A DNA stretch of 64,000 nt from Methylovorus glucosotrophus (GCF_009858335.1 NZ_VMSE01000001.1:496001-560000); one strand, 5' to 3'. Positions 1-10,888 are shown, counted from the stretch's first letter. The notes: generated by a model not told the origin, from the sequence alone. A program made the numbers and translations.

Positions 1-1
1 C

Positions 2-595
2 ATTGCCCGCGAGCTGCATGATTCGCTGGCACAGTCGCTGTCGTTCATGAAAATCCAGATTTTCCGTCTGCAAAGTCATCCGCAGACCCAGCATGCCGAC
101 TTGCGCGGCATCGTGAACGAGTTGCGCCAGGGGCTGGATAATGCCTACCGCGAGTTGCGCGAGTTGCTGTCGACTTTCCGCGTGCACATGGATGTGCGCG
201 GGCTGCGCTTCGCCATTCAGTCGGCGATTGATGAATTCATGCAGCGCTCCAATCTCTCGATTGCGCTGGATAACCGGCTGGTGAATTGCCGCCTGACGGT
301 GAATGAGGAATTCCATATCCTGCATGTGATCCGCGAGGCGCTGTCGAATATCGTGCGTCACTCCGGCGCCAGCACGGTGACGGTGGCGCTGGTGTATCAG
401 AGCAATGGCTCGGTCATCGTCACCATTGATGATGACGGCATCGGTTATGCCAGCAAGCCCGGCGAGCCTGGGCATTACGGCCACAGCATCATGCAGGAGC
501 GTGCTTACAGCCTGGGAGGCGAGCTGGCAGTTTTGCGTCGCCGCACTGGCGGCACGCGGGTAAGATTGGTATTTACGCCGCAATTGGCACAATGA
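2..595 (+). CDS. NarX/NarQ-type sensor histidine kinase, C-terminal part (5' end outside window)
   Basis: The frame is open from the first base, so the N-terminal sensor portion lies upstream of the window. The visible part begins with a HisKA_3 dimerisation box (ARELHDSLAQ, phospho-acceptor His), followed by a HATPase_c domain with an N-box (EALSNIVRHSG) and a G1 box (DDDGIGY). This is the NarX/NarQ/DegS architecture, which phosphorylates a LuxR/NarL-type response regulator. Its partner is encoded 15 bases downstream. The signal sensed cannot be judged because the sensor domain is missing. Its position beside trimethylamine genes suggests, as inference only, a methylated-amine or C1 signal. 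Confidence 0.9.
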   Translation: MARELHDSLAQSLSFMKIQIFRLQSHPQTQHADLRGIVNELRQGLDNAYRELRELLSTFRVHMDVRGLRFAIQSAIDEFMQRSNLSIALDNRLVNCRLTVNEEFHILHVIREALSNIVRHSGASTVTVALVYQSNGSVIVTIDDDGIGYASKPGEPGHYGHSIMQERAYSLGGELAVLRRRTGGTRVRLVFTPQLAQ

Positions 596-610
596 CAGGA
601 GAGTACGACC

Positions 611-1309
611 TTGAGCATCCCCAGTAACCCGACCTCCAGTAACCCGACTTCTGAGCTGACATCCGGCGGCGCCACTCCGACCAAGGTGTTCCTGATTGAT
701 GACCATGCGCTGTTTCGCAAGGGCGTCGGCCAGATGATAGAAGCCGACCCGGCATTCCGGGTGGTGGGCGAGGCCGCTTCCGGGAGCGAAGGCTTGTTGC
801 TGGCTCCACCTCTGCAGCCCGATGTGGTGCTGATCGACCTCAACATGAAGGGCCTGAATGGCATTGAAACCCTGCGCCGCTTCAAAACCGAAAGCAGTTT
901 GCAGGCGCGCTTTGTGGTGCTGACGGTGTCGGATGCGGAGGATGATCTGCTGGAAGCCCTGCGCGCCGGGGCGGATGGCTATCTGCTGAAGGACATGGAG
1001 CCGGAAGACCTCTGTGCCAGCCTGAAAAAAGTGATTTCCGGCATGACGGTGATACAGGATAGCCTGACCGAAGTGCTGAAGCAGGCTTTGCTGGAACCGC
1101 GCACGCGCAAGGCGGATGATGACGTGGCGCTGACCGACCGCGAGCAGGAAATCCTGCAGTGTCTGGCCGATGGCCTCAACAACAAGACCATCGCGCGCAA
1201 GCTGGGCATTTCCGATACCACGGTCAAAGTGCATATCAAGCATCTGCTGAGCAAGCTCAAGCTCACCAGCCGGCTCGAAGCTGCCGTATGGGCCCATCGT
1301 AAAAAGTAA
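611..1309 (+). CDS. NarL-family response regulator
   Basis: 232-residue two-domain regulator. The receiver domain (about residues 25-140) has the acidic pair D30-D31, phospho-acceptor D76 (VVLIDLNM), T105 and K127. The LuxR-type helix-turn-helix (about 172-230) starts LTDREQEIL, and its recognition helix TVKVHIKHLL closely resembles that of E. coli NarL. Translation starts at TTG 611 with AGGAGAG upstream. The N-terminus holds a short duplication (SNPTS twice). It is co-transcribed with the kinase that precedes it. Three NarL-like 7-2-7 inverted repeats lie within 4 kb (2916, 3022, 4956), in front of transporter and trimethylamine dehydrogenase genes, so this protein is the likely activator or repressor of those genes (inference). 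Confidence 0.92.
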   Translation: MSIPSNPTSSNPTSELTSGGATPTKVFLIDDHALFRKGVGQMIEADPAFRVVGEAASGSEGLLLAPPLQPDVVLIDLNMKGLNGIETLRRFKTESSLQARFVVLTVSDAEDDLLEALRAGADGYLLKDMEPEDLCASLKKVISGMTVIQDSLTEVLKQALLEPRTRKADDDVALTDREQEILQCLADGLNNKTIARKLGISDTTVKVHIKHLLSKLKLTSRLEAAVWAHRKK

Positions 1310-1340
1310 GCACCTGCTCTGCTGGCTGGCCTTGCCTGGC

Positions 1341-1451
1341 CTAGCGGCGGCTGACAAACAGCCGGGCAGAAATCAGGCAGATGAGACTAGCCAGACCGAT
1401 GATGATGACGGCCAGCACATCGGCCCCGGCATATCCCCAGAAACTGTTCAT
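1341..1451 (-). CDS. 36-residue single-span membrane protein
   Basis: Short minus-strand ORF whose ATG overlaps the stop of the preceding gene (ATGA), which argues for translational coupling. The peptide begins MNSFWGYAGADVLAVIIIGL and has one hydrophobic helix (about residues 10-32) ending in a basic tail (RLFVSRR), as expected for a one-pass inner-membrane peptide. It is the third gene of a tightly overlapped operon after the ten-helix permease (1774-2850) and a small soluble protein (1448-1777). An accessory subunit of that permease is a reasonable guess. No family is recognised. Confidence 0.6.
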   Translation of the reverse strand: MNSFWGYAGADVLAVIIIGLASLICLISARLFVSRR

Positions 1452-1777
1452 GCGCAGTACTCCTCCATGGCAGTGCCATCCTTGCTTAACAAACCAGTGT
1501 CTTCCATGCGGGTGAGTCCAAACGGTGTCAGCTGGTAATAAAACGACAAGGCCTCGCGCGGCAGAATATCCCCTACGGTTTCGGTGATGAGTTGCGGTTC
1601 ATTGCGCACCACCAGGCCAGCGGCGGATAACTCATCCAGCGCCACATGCAAGCTGTTGATCGCATAACGTCCCCGCAGACTGTAGGCGTTCAGGGTCAGT
1701 TCGATCAGCGCCTGATCGCGCATGCCACCCAGCTGATGCAGCCGTGTCAGCAAAAATCCTTTTATGTGCAGTTTCAT
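1448..1777 (-). CDS. Hypothetical 109-residue protein, possible winged helix
   Basis: No family recognised with confidence. The protein is soluble. Residues about 1-60 look like small winged-helix folds (a helical segment, then ALDELSAAGLVVRN resembling a recognition helix and wing), and a second part ends in YYQLTPFGLTRME. The start overlaps the permease stop by ATGA (1774-1777), and its own stop overlaps the next small gene the same way. All three genes are therefore probably translated as a coupled unit. It could be a regulator or cytoplasmic modulator of the permease, but this is inference. Confidence 0.65.
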   Translation of the reverse strand: MKLHIKGFLLTRLHQLGGMRDQALIELTLNAYSLRGRYAINSLHVALDELSAAGLVVRNEPQLITETVGDILPREALSFYYQLTPFGLTRMEDTGLLSKDGTAMEEYCA

Positions 1778-2850
1778 GCGTGTTCTCCCGCTGGGTTGTC
1801 GCGTAACTGGGCCACGTCTTCAGCCGATTCGCCAAACATGACAAAGCTGCCCGCCACGGTGAGGATGAGCCCGACCAGGAAATACCACGGTGGCATCTGC
1901 AGGGTAAAGGCCGCAATAAACAGCAGGGCAAATACCGCGTAGAGGTTGCCTATGGCTTCGCCGCGGCCCACGCCGATCAGACTGAAGCTCTTGTAAAACG
2001 CGGTGTAGCAATAAGCATGGCAGGCCGAGGCCAACACTATCCACACCATGGCCTTGGGGTTTTGCACGGTAGTGAGCAGTAGCTCACCTATCGGCAGGCT
2101 GGTGAACAGCGCCAGTGCCGGCAGGATCAATATGCCCCAGAAAAGGATCTCGAAACTGAAGCGGCAATGAATGCCCACGTCCGGGTCGGTCACATCCATG
2201 GCGCGCGCTGCCACGGCACCTTCCATGCCCCATCCCAGTGCAGACATGATGCCGCCTAGATAGCCCAGCCAGGCGTGGCTGTTATCGCCACCCACCTCGC
2301 CAAACAGGCCAGGGCCATAAATCACCAGGCCACCCATCATGATGATCAGCATGCCCAGCGCGGCACGCGTGGAGATTTTTTCGCGGTACCACAGGCGCGC
2401 CACCACGGCGCCTATCACTGGGTAAAACAGCGAAGTAACCGCGGCAAATACCGGCCCCACATAGCCCATGGCCATATAGGAGCCGAAGATCGCCATCGGC
2501 CCGCCACAGAGCGACGCCAGCGCATACCATTTCGAGATACGCCGAAAGCGCACCATGGTGCGGGCGTAATCCCCCACCTTGCCCAGCACACCATTCCACA
2601 GCAGCAAAAACACAAACACCGCCAGCGCGTGCACCCAGGTCATCACTGCGGTGGCGGCCAGCCGCAATGATTGCTGATCCTGCGGGATATCGACATACGG
2701 CGCTTCATACCACAGCGCCGTGCCTGGCACATACCACGCGCCCCAAAGTATCGCCGTCCACAAGGCCCACATGAATCCCCAGCGCTGGTTGCGGCTGTAA
2801 TGGCGTTGCAGCGTGGCTTGCAGTCTGGCGGCATAGGGCGGGGCGTGCAT
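1774..2850 (-). CDS. Drug/metabolite-transporter-like permease, about ten membrane helices
   Basis: 358 residues with about ten hydrophobic segments, beginning after a cytoplasmic basic N-terminus (QRHYSRNQRWGFMWALWTAILWG). This gives the 10-helix layout of the DMT/EamA superfamily; helix pairs such as GPVFAAVTSLFYPVIGAVVA and GEAIGNLYAVFALLFIAAF match EamA-like halves. ATG 2850 has AAGGAA upstream. It is divergent from the APC transporter at 3165 and has its own NarL-like inverted repeat (2916-2931) 65 bases upstream of the start. With tmd nearby, import or export of a methylated amine is plausible, but the substrate is not shown by sequence. Confidence 0.8.
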   Translation of the reverse strand: MHAPPYAARLQATLQRHYSRNQRWGFMWALWTAILWGAWYVPGTALWYEAPYVDIPQDQQSLRLAATAVMTWVHALAVFVFLLLWNGVLGKVGDYARTMVRFRRISKWYALASLCGGPMAIFGSYMAMGYVGPVFAAVTSLFYPVIGAVVARLWYREKISTRAALGMLIIMMGGLVIYGPGLFGEVGGDNSHAWLGYLGGIMSALGWGMEGAVAARAMDVTDPDVGIHCRFSFEILFWGILILPALALFTSLPIGELLLTTVQNPKAMVWIVLASACHAYCYTAFYKSFSLIGVGRGEAIGNLYAVFALLFIAAFTLQMPPWYFLVGLILTVAGSFVMFGESAEDVAQLRDNPAGEHA

Positions 2851-2915
2851 GAGGCGGATTCCTTAATAAGCAGTATTTGCAGGAGATGGTAATGGCCGGG
2901 CAGGGCGTCTTTCCA

Positions 2916-2931
2916 TACTCCTGAGGGAGTA
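2916..2931. promoter_or_regulatory. NarL-like 7-2-7 inverted repeat in front of the permease operon
   Basis: TACTCCTGAGGGAGTA. The left heptamer TACTCCT fits the NarL consensus TACYYMT fully. The right heptamer, read on the other strand, is TACTCCC (6 of 7). The two are separated by 2 bases, the NarL 7-2-7 spacing. It lies 65 bases upstream of the permease ATG (minus strand). Confidence 0.6.
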
Positions 2932-3021
2932 GGCCGCCGCCAGTTGAGACGCATGCTGCGCAGATGCCCCAAGTTGGACCGGAACCTGCTTCAGATCCCG
3001 CGTACCGCACCATTTTCTTGC

Positions 3022-3058
3022 TACTTCTTAGGTAGTAATCCGTAGTGAGAATTGTGAG
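3022..3058 (+). promoter_or_regulatory. NarL-like inverted repeat plus conserved block upstream of the APC transporter
   Basis: TACTTCTTAGGTAGTA (3022-3037). The left heptamer matches TACYYMT fully and the right one 5 of 7. Nine bases later comes GAGAATTGTGAG (3047-3058). The same arrangement with identical 9-base spacing occurs before tmd (4956-4992). Over the 38-base stretch including one flanking base the two copies agree at about 30 positions. This indicates a shared promoter/operator unit. Confidence 0.65.
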
Positions 3059-3164
3059 GCGGGGGCGGCGGGTATTCAATGGTGCCCAATGCAGGACATG
3101 CCAGCATCGTGCGTGCTGCCCGTGGGCCTGCTGACTGCATGACTTTTCGATAAGGGGAATTAAA

Positions 3165-4862
3165 TTGAACAGTAATCCGCCCGTAGACGCGATAGGCGCC
3201 GATTTATCCGGCGATGTCGTCGCCCAGAACTCTACCCTGCACCGCAAGATCGGCTGGCAGGGTGCGTTCTGGGTTGCCAGCGGTGTACCCGCACTGGTGC
3301 TTTTTTCCATAGGCGCCATTGCCGCCACCGTTGGCAAACCTTCCTGGATGGTATGGATGATCTCCATTGCCTTCGGTTTTATCCAGGCCTTTACCTATGC
3401 CGAAATTGCCGGCCTGTTTCCACACAAATCCGGCGGCGCTTCCGTTTATGGCGCCGTGGCCTGGGTGCGTTACAGCAAATTCATCGCCCCCGTGTCAGTC
3501 TGGTGTAACTGGTTTGCCTGGTCACCCGTGCTGGCGATTGGCTCCGGCCTCGCGGCGGGCTATATCCTGAGTGCGCTGTTTGCGCCGGATGCGGTGATCA
3601 ATACCTGGCAGATTACGCTGCTTGATCTGAGCTTCATCAAGACAGACCTCGCCTTGCGCATCAACGCCACCTTCATCCTCGGCGCTGCCGTGCTGATGTC
3701 GGTATTTGCCGTGCAGCATGGCGGCATTCTGCGTTCCGCCCGCGTCACCATGATCCTGGGCATTACCGCGCTGATCCCCCTGATGCTGATTGGCCTCATC
3801 CCTATCCTCACTGGCGATGTACCTCAGGTGAATTTCTTCCCCATGGCACCACTGAGCTATGACGCTGCAGGTAATGTGGTCGATGGCGTGTGGGGCATCG
3901 AGGGCTGGAAACTGATGGCCGGTGGTCTCTTTATTGCCGCCTGGTCCACCTATGGTTTCGAAACCTCTGTCTGCTATACCCGGGAGTTCAAGAACCCCAA
4001 GACCGATACCTTCAAGGCTATTTTCTACTCCGGCTTGCTGTGTATTGCCGTGTTTACCCTGGTACCGATTGCCTTCCAGGCGCACCTGGGCCTGGGTCAA
4101 CTGGTGACGCCTGCCGTGGTTGACGCTGCAGGCACTACCGTCACCCCTGCGGTTTACAGCGGCATGCTGGCCCCAGAAATCTACAGCGGCATGGGCGTTG
4201 CCAGTGCCTTGTCCGACATGGCTGGCGGCGGCAAGATCATCGGTAATGTCATGGTCATCATGCTGGTGCTGGCACTGCTGCTTTCCATCATGACCTCCAT
4301 GGCCGGTTCTTCCCGCACGCTGTATCAGGCATCGGTGGATGGCTGGTTGCCCAAGTACCTGTCCAAGGTGAATGAGCACGGCGCGCCTACCCCTGCCATG
4401 TGGACCGACCTCTGCTTCAACCTGCTGCTGCTCCTGCTGTCCGACTATGTGTTCGTGCTGGCCGCATCGAATGTCGGCTACATCATCTTCAACTTCCTCA
4501 ACCTTAACTCTGGCTGGATACATCGCCTGGACCGCCCCAACTGGATGCGCCCTTACAAGGCGCCGACCATTCTGCTGGCAGCCGGTGGCGTGCTGAGCTT
4601 CGTCAACCTGGCACTGATGGGCTTTGGTGCCGATATCTGGGGCGAAGGTACCCTGATGACAGGCCTGATCTTCGGCGCGCTGATCATCCCGGTCTTCATC
4701 TACCGTCACTATGTGCAAGACAAAGGCCAGTTCCCCAAGGCCATGCTTGAAGACATGCATATTGCCGATGAAGCCGGTGTCTCCAGCCGTGCCGGTATCC
4801 TGCCCTACGTCGCGCTGGTGGCGGGTGTGGTGGTGGTCTATGTGTTCCATCATCTCGGTTAG
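3165..4862 (+). CDS. APC-superfamily amino acid/amine permease
   Basis: 565-residue integral membrane protein with about 12-14 hydrophobic helices, of the amino acid-polyamine-organocation type. It has an N-terminal glycine-rich first helix region (FWVASGVPALVLFSIGAIAA), an early FIQAFTYAEIAGLFP segment and a late SMAGSSRTLYQASVDG segment typical of the family. Start is TTG 3165 with AAGGGG upstream. A strong terminator follows (4887-4915), so it forms a single-gene unit. It shares a duplicated promoter element with tmd. Uptake of trimethylamine or another methylated amine is therefore a plausible role, but this is inferred from context and not from substrate-specific residues. Confidence 0.85.
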   Translation: MNSNPPVDAIGADLSGDVVAQNSTLHRKIGWQGAFWVASGVPALVLFSIGAIAATVGKPSWMVWMISIAFGFIQAFTYAEIAGLFPHKSGGASVYGAVAWVRYSKFIAPVSVWCNWFAWSPVLAIGSGLAAGYILSALFAPDAVINTWQITLLDLSFIKTDLALRINATFILGAAVLMSVFAVQHGGILRSARVTMILGITALIPLMLIGLIPILTGDVPQVNFFPMAPLSYDAAGNVVDGVWGIEGWKLMAGGLFIAAWSTYGFETSVCYTREFKNPKTDTFKAIFYSGLLCIAVFTLVPIAFQAHLGLGQLVTPAVVDAAGTTVTPAVYSGMLAPEIYSGMGVASALSDMAGGGKIIGNVMVIMLVLALLLSIMTSMAGSSRTLYQASVDGWLPKYLSKVNEHGAPTPAMWTDLCFNLLLLLLSDYVFVLAASNVGYIIFNFLNLNSGWIHRLDRPNWMRPYKAPTILLAAGGVLSFVNLALMGFGADIWGEGTLMTGLIFGALIIPVFIYRHYVQDKGQFPKAMLEDMHIADEAGVSSRAGILPYVALVAGVVVVYVFHHLG

Positions 4863-4886
4863 TATTCCGCGCTAGCCGGGCATGAG

Positions 4887-4915
4887 ACGGGTCGCCGCAA
4901 GGCGGCCCGTTTTTT
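4887..4915 (+). terminator. Rho-independent terminator after the APC transporter
   Basis: Ten-base-pair stem ACGGGTCGCC / GGCGGCCCGT closed by a GCAA tetraloop and followed by a T run. It separates the transporter from tmd. Confidence 0.9.
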
Positions 4916-4955
4916 ATTTAAACAGTTGATTATTAATGAAAGTTTATGCGGGTGA

Positions 4956-7253
<2,298 letters not shown>

Positions 7254-7283
7254 TCAAGGGATCACTTCACAGCCCAGTGCAGC

Positions 7284-7306
7284 AGCGGGAGGCAGGGCTT
7301 CCCGCT
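7284..7306 (+). other. Intergenic stem-loop between tmd and the downstream oxidoreductase gene
   Basis: Perfect 7-bp stem AGCGGGA / TCCCGCT with a 9-base loop in the 109-base spacer. No T run follows, so it is not a classical terminator. It may stabilise the 3' end of tmd mRNA or attenuate downstream transcription, which would make tmd more abundant than the electron-transfer genes. Confidence 0.4.
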
Positions 7307-7362
7307 GGCTTGCAGGTCAGCCGCCCGGGCCTTGAAGAACCGAAAAGCAAAAGAGACAGTTC

Positions 7363-9486
7363 ATGAGCGATACCACCCTGGTCACCCGCATTCTTTTTCA
7401 GGATTTTTCTTCCTGGAGCATCACCCTGTTTTACCTCCTGGGCTACACCGCCATCGGCATCTTTGCACACGGTGTGTACACCCAGGTGCGTAAATACCGG
7501 CGCGGCCGTCCGCTGGACATCGGCGCCTGGCGCCAGCGTGCCGTCAACATGGTGCAGGATATGCTCACGCACCGTACCCTGGTGCGGCGGGATCGCAAGG
7601 CAGGGCGCGCCCATGCGCTAATTTTCTTCGGCTTTGCCCTGCTGTTCATTGGCACGGCAACCATCACGCTTGAATATGACATTTTGCAGCCGCTGTTTGG
7701 CTGGCGCTTCTGGCATGGCGAGTTCTACCTGTGGTTTTCGCTGGTGCTGGATATTGCCGGCGCCGGCCTGATCGCCGGCGTGCTGTACATGATGTATCGC
7801 CGCCAGTGGCTGAAGCTGCCCAAGCTGGATTACGCGCGGCCGGATCGCAGCCCGCAAGATCCGGATTACGATCGCAGTGGCTATCGCCGTGAGGACTGGG
7901 CCTTTCTGTGGGCGCTGATCCTGATCGGCGTCACCGGCTTTGTGCTGGAAGCCACCCGTCTGGTCTGGCTGAGCGGTCAGCCCACGGTGTGGGACCTGCG
8001 CTTCTGGTCACCGGTCGGTGCTGTCATGGCGCATGCCATGCAATGGATGGGCTTGTCACCGGAAGGTGCCGGGCTGTTCCGCAGCGGCCTGTGGTGGTTT
8101 CACGGTCTGCTGGCGCTGACCTTTATTGCGCTCATTCCCTACAGCAAGATTAAGCATATTGTCACCGCGCCCACCTCGCTGATGCTGCGCGATCCTCTGG
8201 CGGGCCGCCGCCTGCCCAAGGTGCCGGAAGAGCAAGCCAGCGCGGGCTATCAGTACATCACCGATTTCAAGTGGAAAGAGCTGCTGCATCTGGATGCCTG
8301 CACCAAGTGCGGCCGCTGCCACGAGGCTTGCCCGGCCAATGCCGTGGGGGCGCCGCTATCCCCGCGTGATGTGATTCTGTCGCTGCGCGAGTTTGCCAAC
8401 CAGAGCCTCAATGCCGCCACCCTGCCGGAAAAAGCCGAGCTGGATGTGCATGGCAAAGGCCCGGGGCAGGTGTTCATGGAGACTCTGTGGTCGTGCCGTA
8501 CCTGCCTGGCCTGCGTGGAAATCTGCCCGGTGGCTGTGGAGCATGTGCCGATTATTGTGCAGATGCGCCGCAAGCTGGTGGAAGACGGCAACATGGAACC
8601 GCTGCTGGAGAAAACCCTGCAGACCATCCACAAGACCGGCAATTCGTTTGGCGAATCCAAACGCAAGCGCGCCGCCTGGACCAAGGAGCTGCCATTCACC
8701 ATCAAGGATGCGCGCAAGGAAGCGGTGGACATGCTGTGGTTTGTCGGCGATTACGCCTCGTTTGATCCGCGCAACCAGAAAGTCACCCGTGCCTTTGCCC
8801 GGCTGATGCATCAGGCCGGTGTGGATTTTGGCCTGCTGTTTGAAGGTGAAATGAACGCGGGCAACGATGTGCGCCGCGTGGGCGAGGAGGGGCTGTATGA
8901 GTACCTCGCCACTGCCAACATCACCTCGATACGGGATTGCGAGTTCAAGTCCGTGGTCACCACCGACCCGCACTCCTACAACACCATTCGTAACGAATAC
9001 CCGGACTTTGGTGGCGAATTCGAGATTCAGCATTACACCACCGTGGTGCGCGAGCTGTTGCTGCAAGGCCGATTGCGCCTTCGTAAACCCTTGGGCTACC
9101 GCGTGACCTTTCATGACCCTTGCCATCTGGGCCGCTACAACAAGGGCTTTGATGCACCGCGCGACATCCTGCAGATGCTGGGTTGCGAGCTGGTGGAGAT
9201 GGGGCGCAATCGCGACAACTCCTTCTGCTGTGGGGCGGGTGGCGGCCGTATCTGGATACCGGATGCGCCGGGCACGGAAAAGCCCTCGCAGAACCGCATG
9301 CACGAAGCGGGCGCCATCGAAGGCCTGCAAGTGTTCGTGGTGTCCTGCCCCAAGGATCTCACCATGTTTGAAGATGCCCTGAAGACCTCGGGCTACGAGG
9401 GCAAGTTTGTGGTGCGTGAGCTGATTGAACTGATAGAAGAATGTGTGGAATACGATGAGTCCCCAGCGCTTTCTGTCGAAGTCTGA
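7363..9486 (+). CDS. Membrane Fe-S oxidoreductase, probable ETF:quinone electron acceptor (DgcB/EtfD-like)
   Basis: 707 residues. The N-terminal third has about five to six membrane helices resembling the nitrate reductase gamma (cytochrome b) fold. Two 4Fe-4S motifs follow (CTKCGRCHEACP at about residue 310, CRTCLACVEICP at about 383), then two cysteine-rich CCG domains of the HdrD/GlpC type (HDPCHLGRYN, SFCCGAGGGRIW). Proteins of this architecture commonly sit next to etf genes and are thought to move electrons from ETF to the quinone pool. Here it lies between tmd and etfBA, so the inferred path is TMADH to ETF to this protein to quinone. The start ATG has AGAGACA upstream. Confidence 0.88.
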   Translation: MSDTTLVTRILFQDFSSWSITLFYLLGYTAIGIFAHGVYTQVRKYRRGRPLDIGAWRQRAVNMVQDMLTHRTLVRRDRKAGRAHALIFFGFALLFIGTATITLEYDILQPLFGWRFWHGEFYLWFSLVLDIAGAGLIAGVLYMMYRRQWLKLPKLDYARPDRSPQDPDYDRSGYRREDWAFLWALILIGVTGFVLEATRLVWLSGQPTVWDLRFWSPVGAVMAHAMQWMGLSPEGAGLFRSGLWWFHGLLALTFIALIPYSKIKHIVTAPTSLMLRDPLAGRRLPKVPEEQASAGYQYITDFKWKELLHLDACTKCGRCHEACPANAVGAPLSPRDVILSLREFANQSLNAATLPEKAELDVHGKGPGQVFMETLWSCRTCLACVEICPVAVEHVPIIVQMRRKLVEDGNMEPLLEKTLQTIHKTGNSFGESKRKRAAWTKELPFTIKDARKEAVDMLWFVGDYASFDPRNQKVTRAFARLMHQAGVDFGLLFEGEMNAGNDVRRVGEEGLYEYLATANITSIRDCEFKSVVTTDPHSYNTIRNEYPDFGGEFEIQHYTTVVRELLLQGRLRLRKPLGYRVTFHDPCHLGRYNKGFDAPRDILQMLGCELVEMGRNRDNSFCCGAGGGRIWIPDAPGTEKPSQNRMHEAGAIEGLQVFVVSCPKDLTMFEDALKTSGYEGKFVVRELIELIEECVEYDESPALSVEV

Positions 9487-10888
9487 GTCACAGGTCCCCA
9501 TGACCGCACAGGCGCTGGTGGCGCATGTGCTGGAGAGTGGTGATTTTTATGCGGCGGTGGCCGTGCATGGTATCGCCGATGCCAGGCAAAGGCAGCGGCT
9601 GGAGGAACGCTTGTTTGGCAGTCGCCGCGATGTGCTGATGCTGGCGCGCTGGGAGCATACGCCCGCCAATGTGCTGGATGCCCTGTCGCGGCTGGAGCAT
9701 ATGCCGCTGGCACGGCGCGTGGTCAAGCACCGCAATACCGGTGGCAGCACGCTCAAGCATCAGTTCAGCCAGTCGGACGACCCTGCGCTGACAGGTCTCC
9801 TCGCCCTGCATGCCAATACGCCTGCGCCCTTGCTGCTGCAGATTGCCATGGGCGATCACGATCAGGTGGTGTTGAAAGGGCTGGCGCGCAATCCCAGTGC
9901 GCAGCCTGAGGTATTGCGCCTGCTGGCGCAGCGTTTCCCCAGGCGTTTTGACAAGGAAATCGCCAGCCATGCGGCAGTGCCGGTGGACCTCCTGGCCACG
10001 CTCTACCACCGTGGTGACAAGTTTGTGCGGGCCGCTGTGCTGGCGCACAAGCATGTGCCGGAAGCCCTGCTGCTGCAAGCGGCCAAATCCACCGAAACCC
10101 TGATCTTGCGTGCCCTGGTCAAGCATCCGCAGTTGCCCGCTGCCCTGGTGGATACCCTGAGCCAGCACAAAGACAACGCCATACGTGCGGCCCTGGCGAC
10201 GCGGGCAGATTTGCCTGTGCACCTGACTGCGCGCCTGGCGCTGGACGAAAGCGATAGCGTGCGCCGCGCGGTGGCCTGCCGCGCCGACCTTGCACCTACG
10301 CTCATGCAGATGCTGGCGGAAGACCACGACCCCTGGGTGCGGCAATGGCTGGGCCGTAACCCCATGGCGGGCAAGCATGTGTTGCAAAAGCTCGCGCTGG
10401 ATATTCATGAAGATGTGCGCCGTGCCGTGGCGCGTAACCCGAATTGCCCCATCACCCTGCTGGAAAAACTGGCTTCTGACCATAGAAGCTGGGTGCGTGC
10501 AGCGGTGGCGTATCAGCCCAATGTCACTTCCTGCCTGATGGCGAGCCTGGCGCGCGATAGCGCGGTGGATGTGCTGTCCGGCGTGGCGGCTAATCCACAC
10601 ACGGCGCCCGCGCTGCTGAAGCGCCTGGTGTTCTCCGAGGAGCTGGACGTGCGGCGCGGTGTGATCCTGAATCCGGCAGCGGGCCCTGAGATTTTGCTGC
10701 CGCTGCTGCAAGACCCGTATTACCTGCATCGCGTGATGCTGGCGAGCAGCCCAAAGCTCAGCGACCAGGACAAATGGCAACTGCGGGACGACCCCGATGC
10801 ACGGGTGCGTTTTGCCTTATTTCAATGGCTGGCCGCGCGCGCCTTGCGCCCGGTGGCCGACCGGTATTTCTACAGGAGGAAGGCATGA
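9443..10888 (+). CDS. Leucine-rich-variant (LRV/HEAT-like) repeat protein
   Basis: 481 residues made almost wholly of 23-24-residue helical repeats (pattern LLxxLAxDxDxxVRRAVARNP), about fourteen copies from residue 60 to 450. This is the LRV/HEAT-like fold used for protein binding. There are no membrane helices or enzyme motifs. The start is uncertain: ATG 9443 overlaps the previous gene by 44 bases; ATG 9455 or ATG 9500 (with ACAGG upstream) are alternatives. Its stop overlaps the etfB start (ATGA), so it is translationally coupled to ETF synthesis. A scaffold or maturation role for the dehydrogenase/ETF/Fe-S chain is inferred from position only. Confidence 0.8.
   Translation: MWNTMSPQRFLSKSESQVPMTAQALVAHVLESGDFYAAVAVHGIADARQRQRLEERLFGSRRDVLMLARWEHTPANVLDALSRLEHMPLARRVVKHRNTGGSTLKHQFSQSDDPALTGLLALHANTPAPLLLQIAMGDHDQVVLKGLARNPSAQPEVLRLLAQRFPRRFDKEIASHAAVPVDLLATLYHRGDKFVRAAVLAHKHVPEALLLQAAKSTETLILRALVKHPQLPAALVDTLSQHKDNAIRAALATRADLPVHLTARLALDESDSVRRAVACRADLAPTLMQMLAEDHDPWVRQWLGRNPMAGKHVLQKLALDIHEDVRRAVARNPNCPITLLEKLASDHRSWVRAAVAYQPNVTSCLMASLARDSAVDVLSGVAANPHTAPALLKRLVFSEELDVRRGVILNPAAGPEILLPLLQDPYYLHRVMLASSPKLSDQDKWQLRDDPDARVRFALFQWLAARALRPVADRYFYRRKA

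Larger units (their letters stand above)
2851..3164. other. Divergent control region between permease and APC transporter
   Basis: 314 bases without a gene. It contains two NarL-like inverted repeats (2916-2931 and 3022-3037) and a conserved 12-base block (3047-3058) that is also found upstream of tmd. The rest shows no convincing ORF. A long leader of about 100 bases separates the 3022 element from the transporter start. Confidence 0.7.

Noticed and set aside
1332..1538. Plus-strand 68-residue ORF
   Set aside because: It lies opposite the coupled minus-strand genes and has no ribosome site; the minus reading has clear ATGA couplings.
3522..4853. Long minus-strand ORF opposite the APC transporter
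   Set aside because: Antisense reading of a GC-rich gene; composition rich in His/Gln/Arg, no ribosome site and no family signal.
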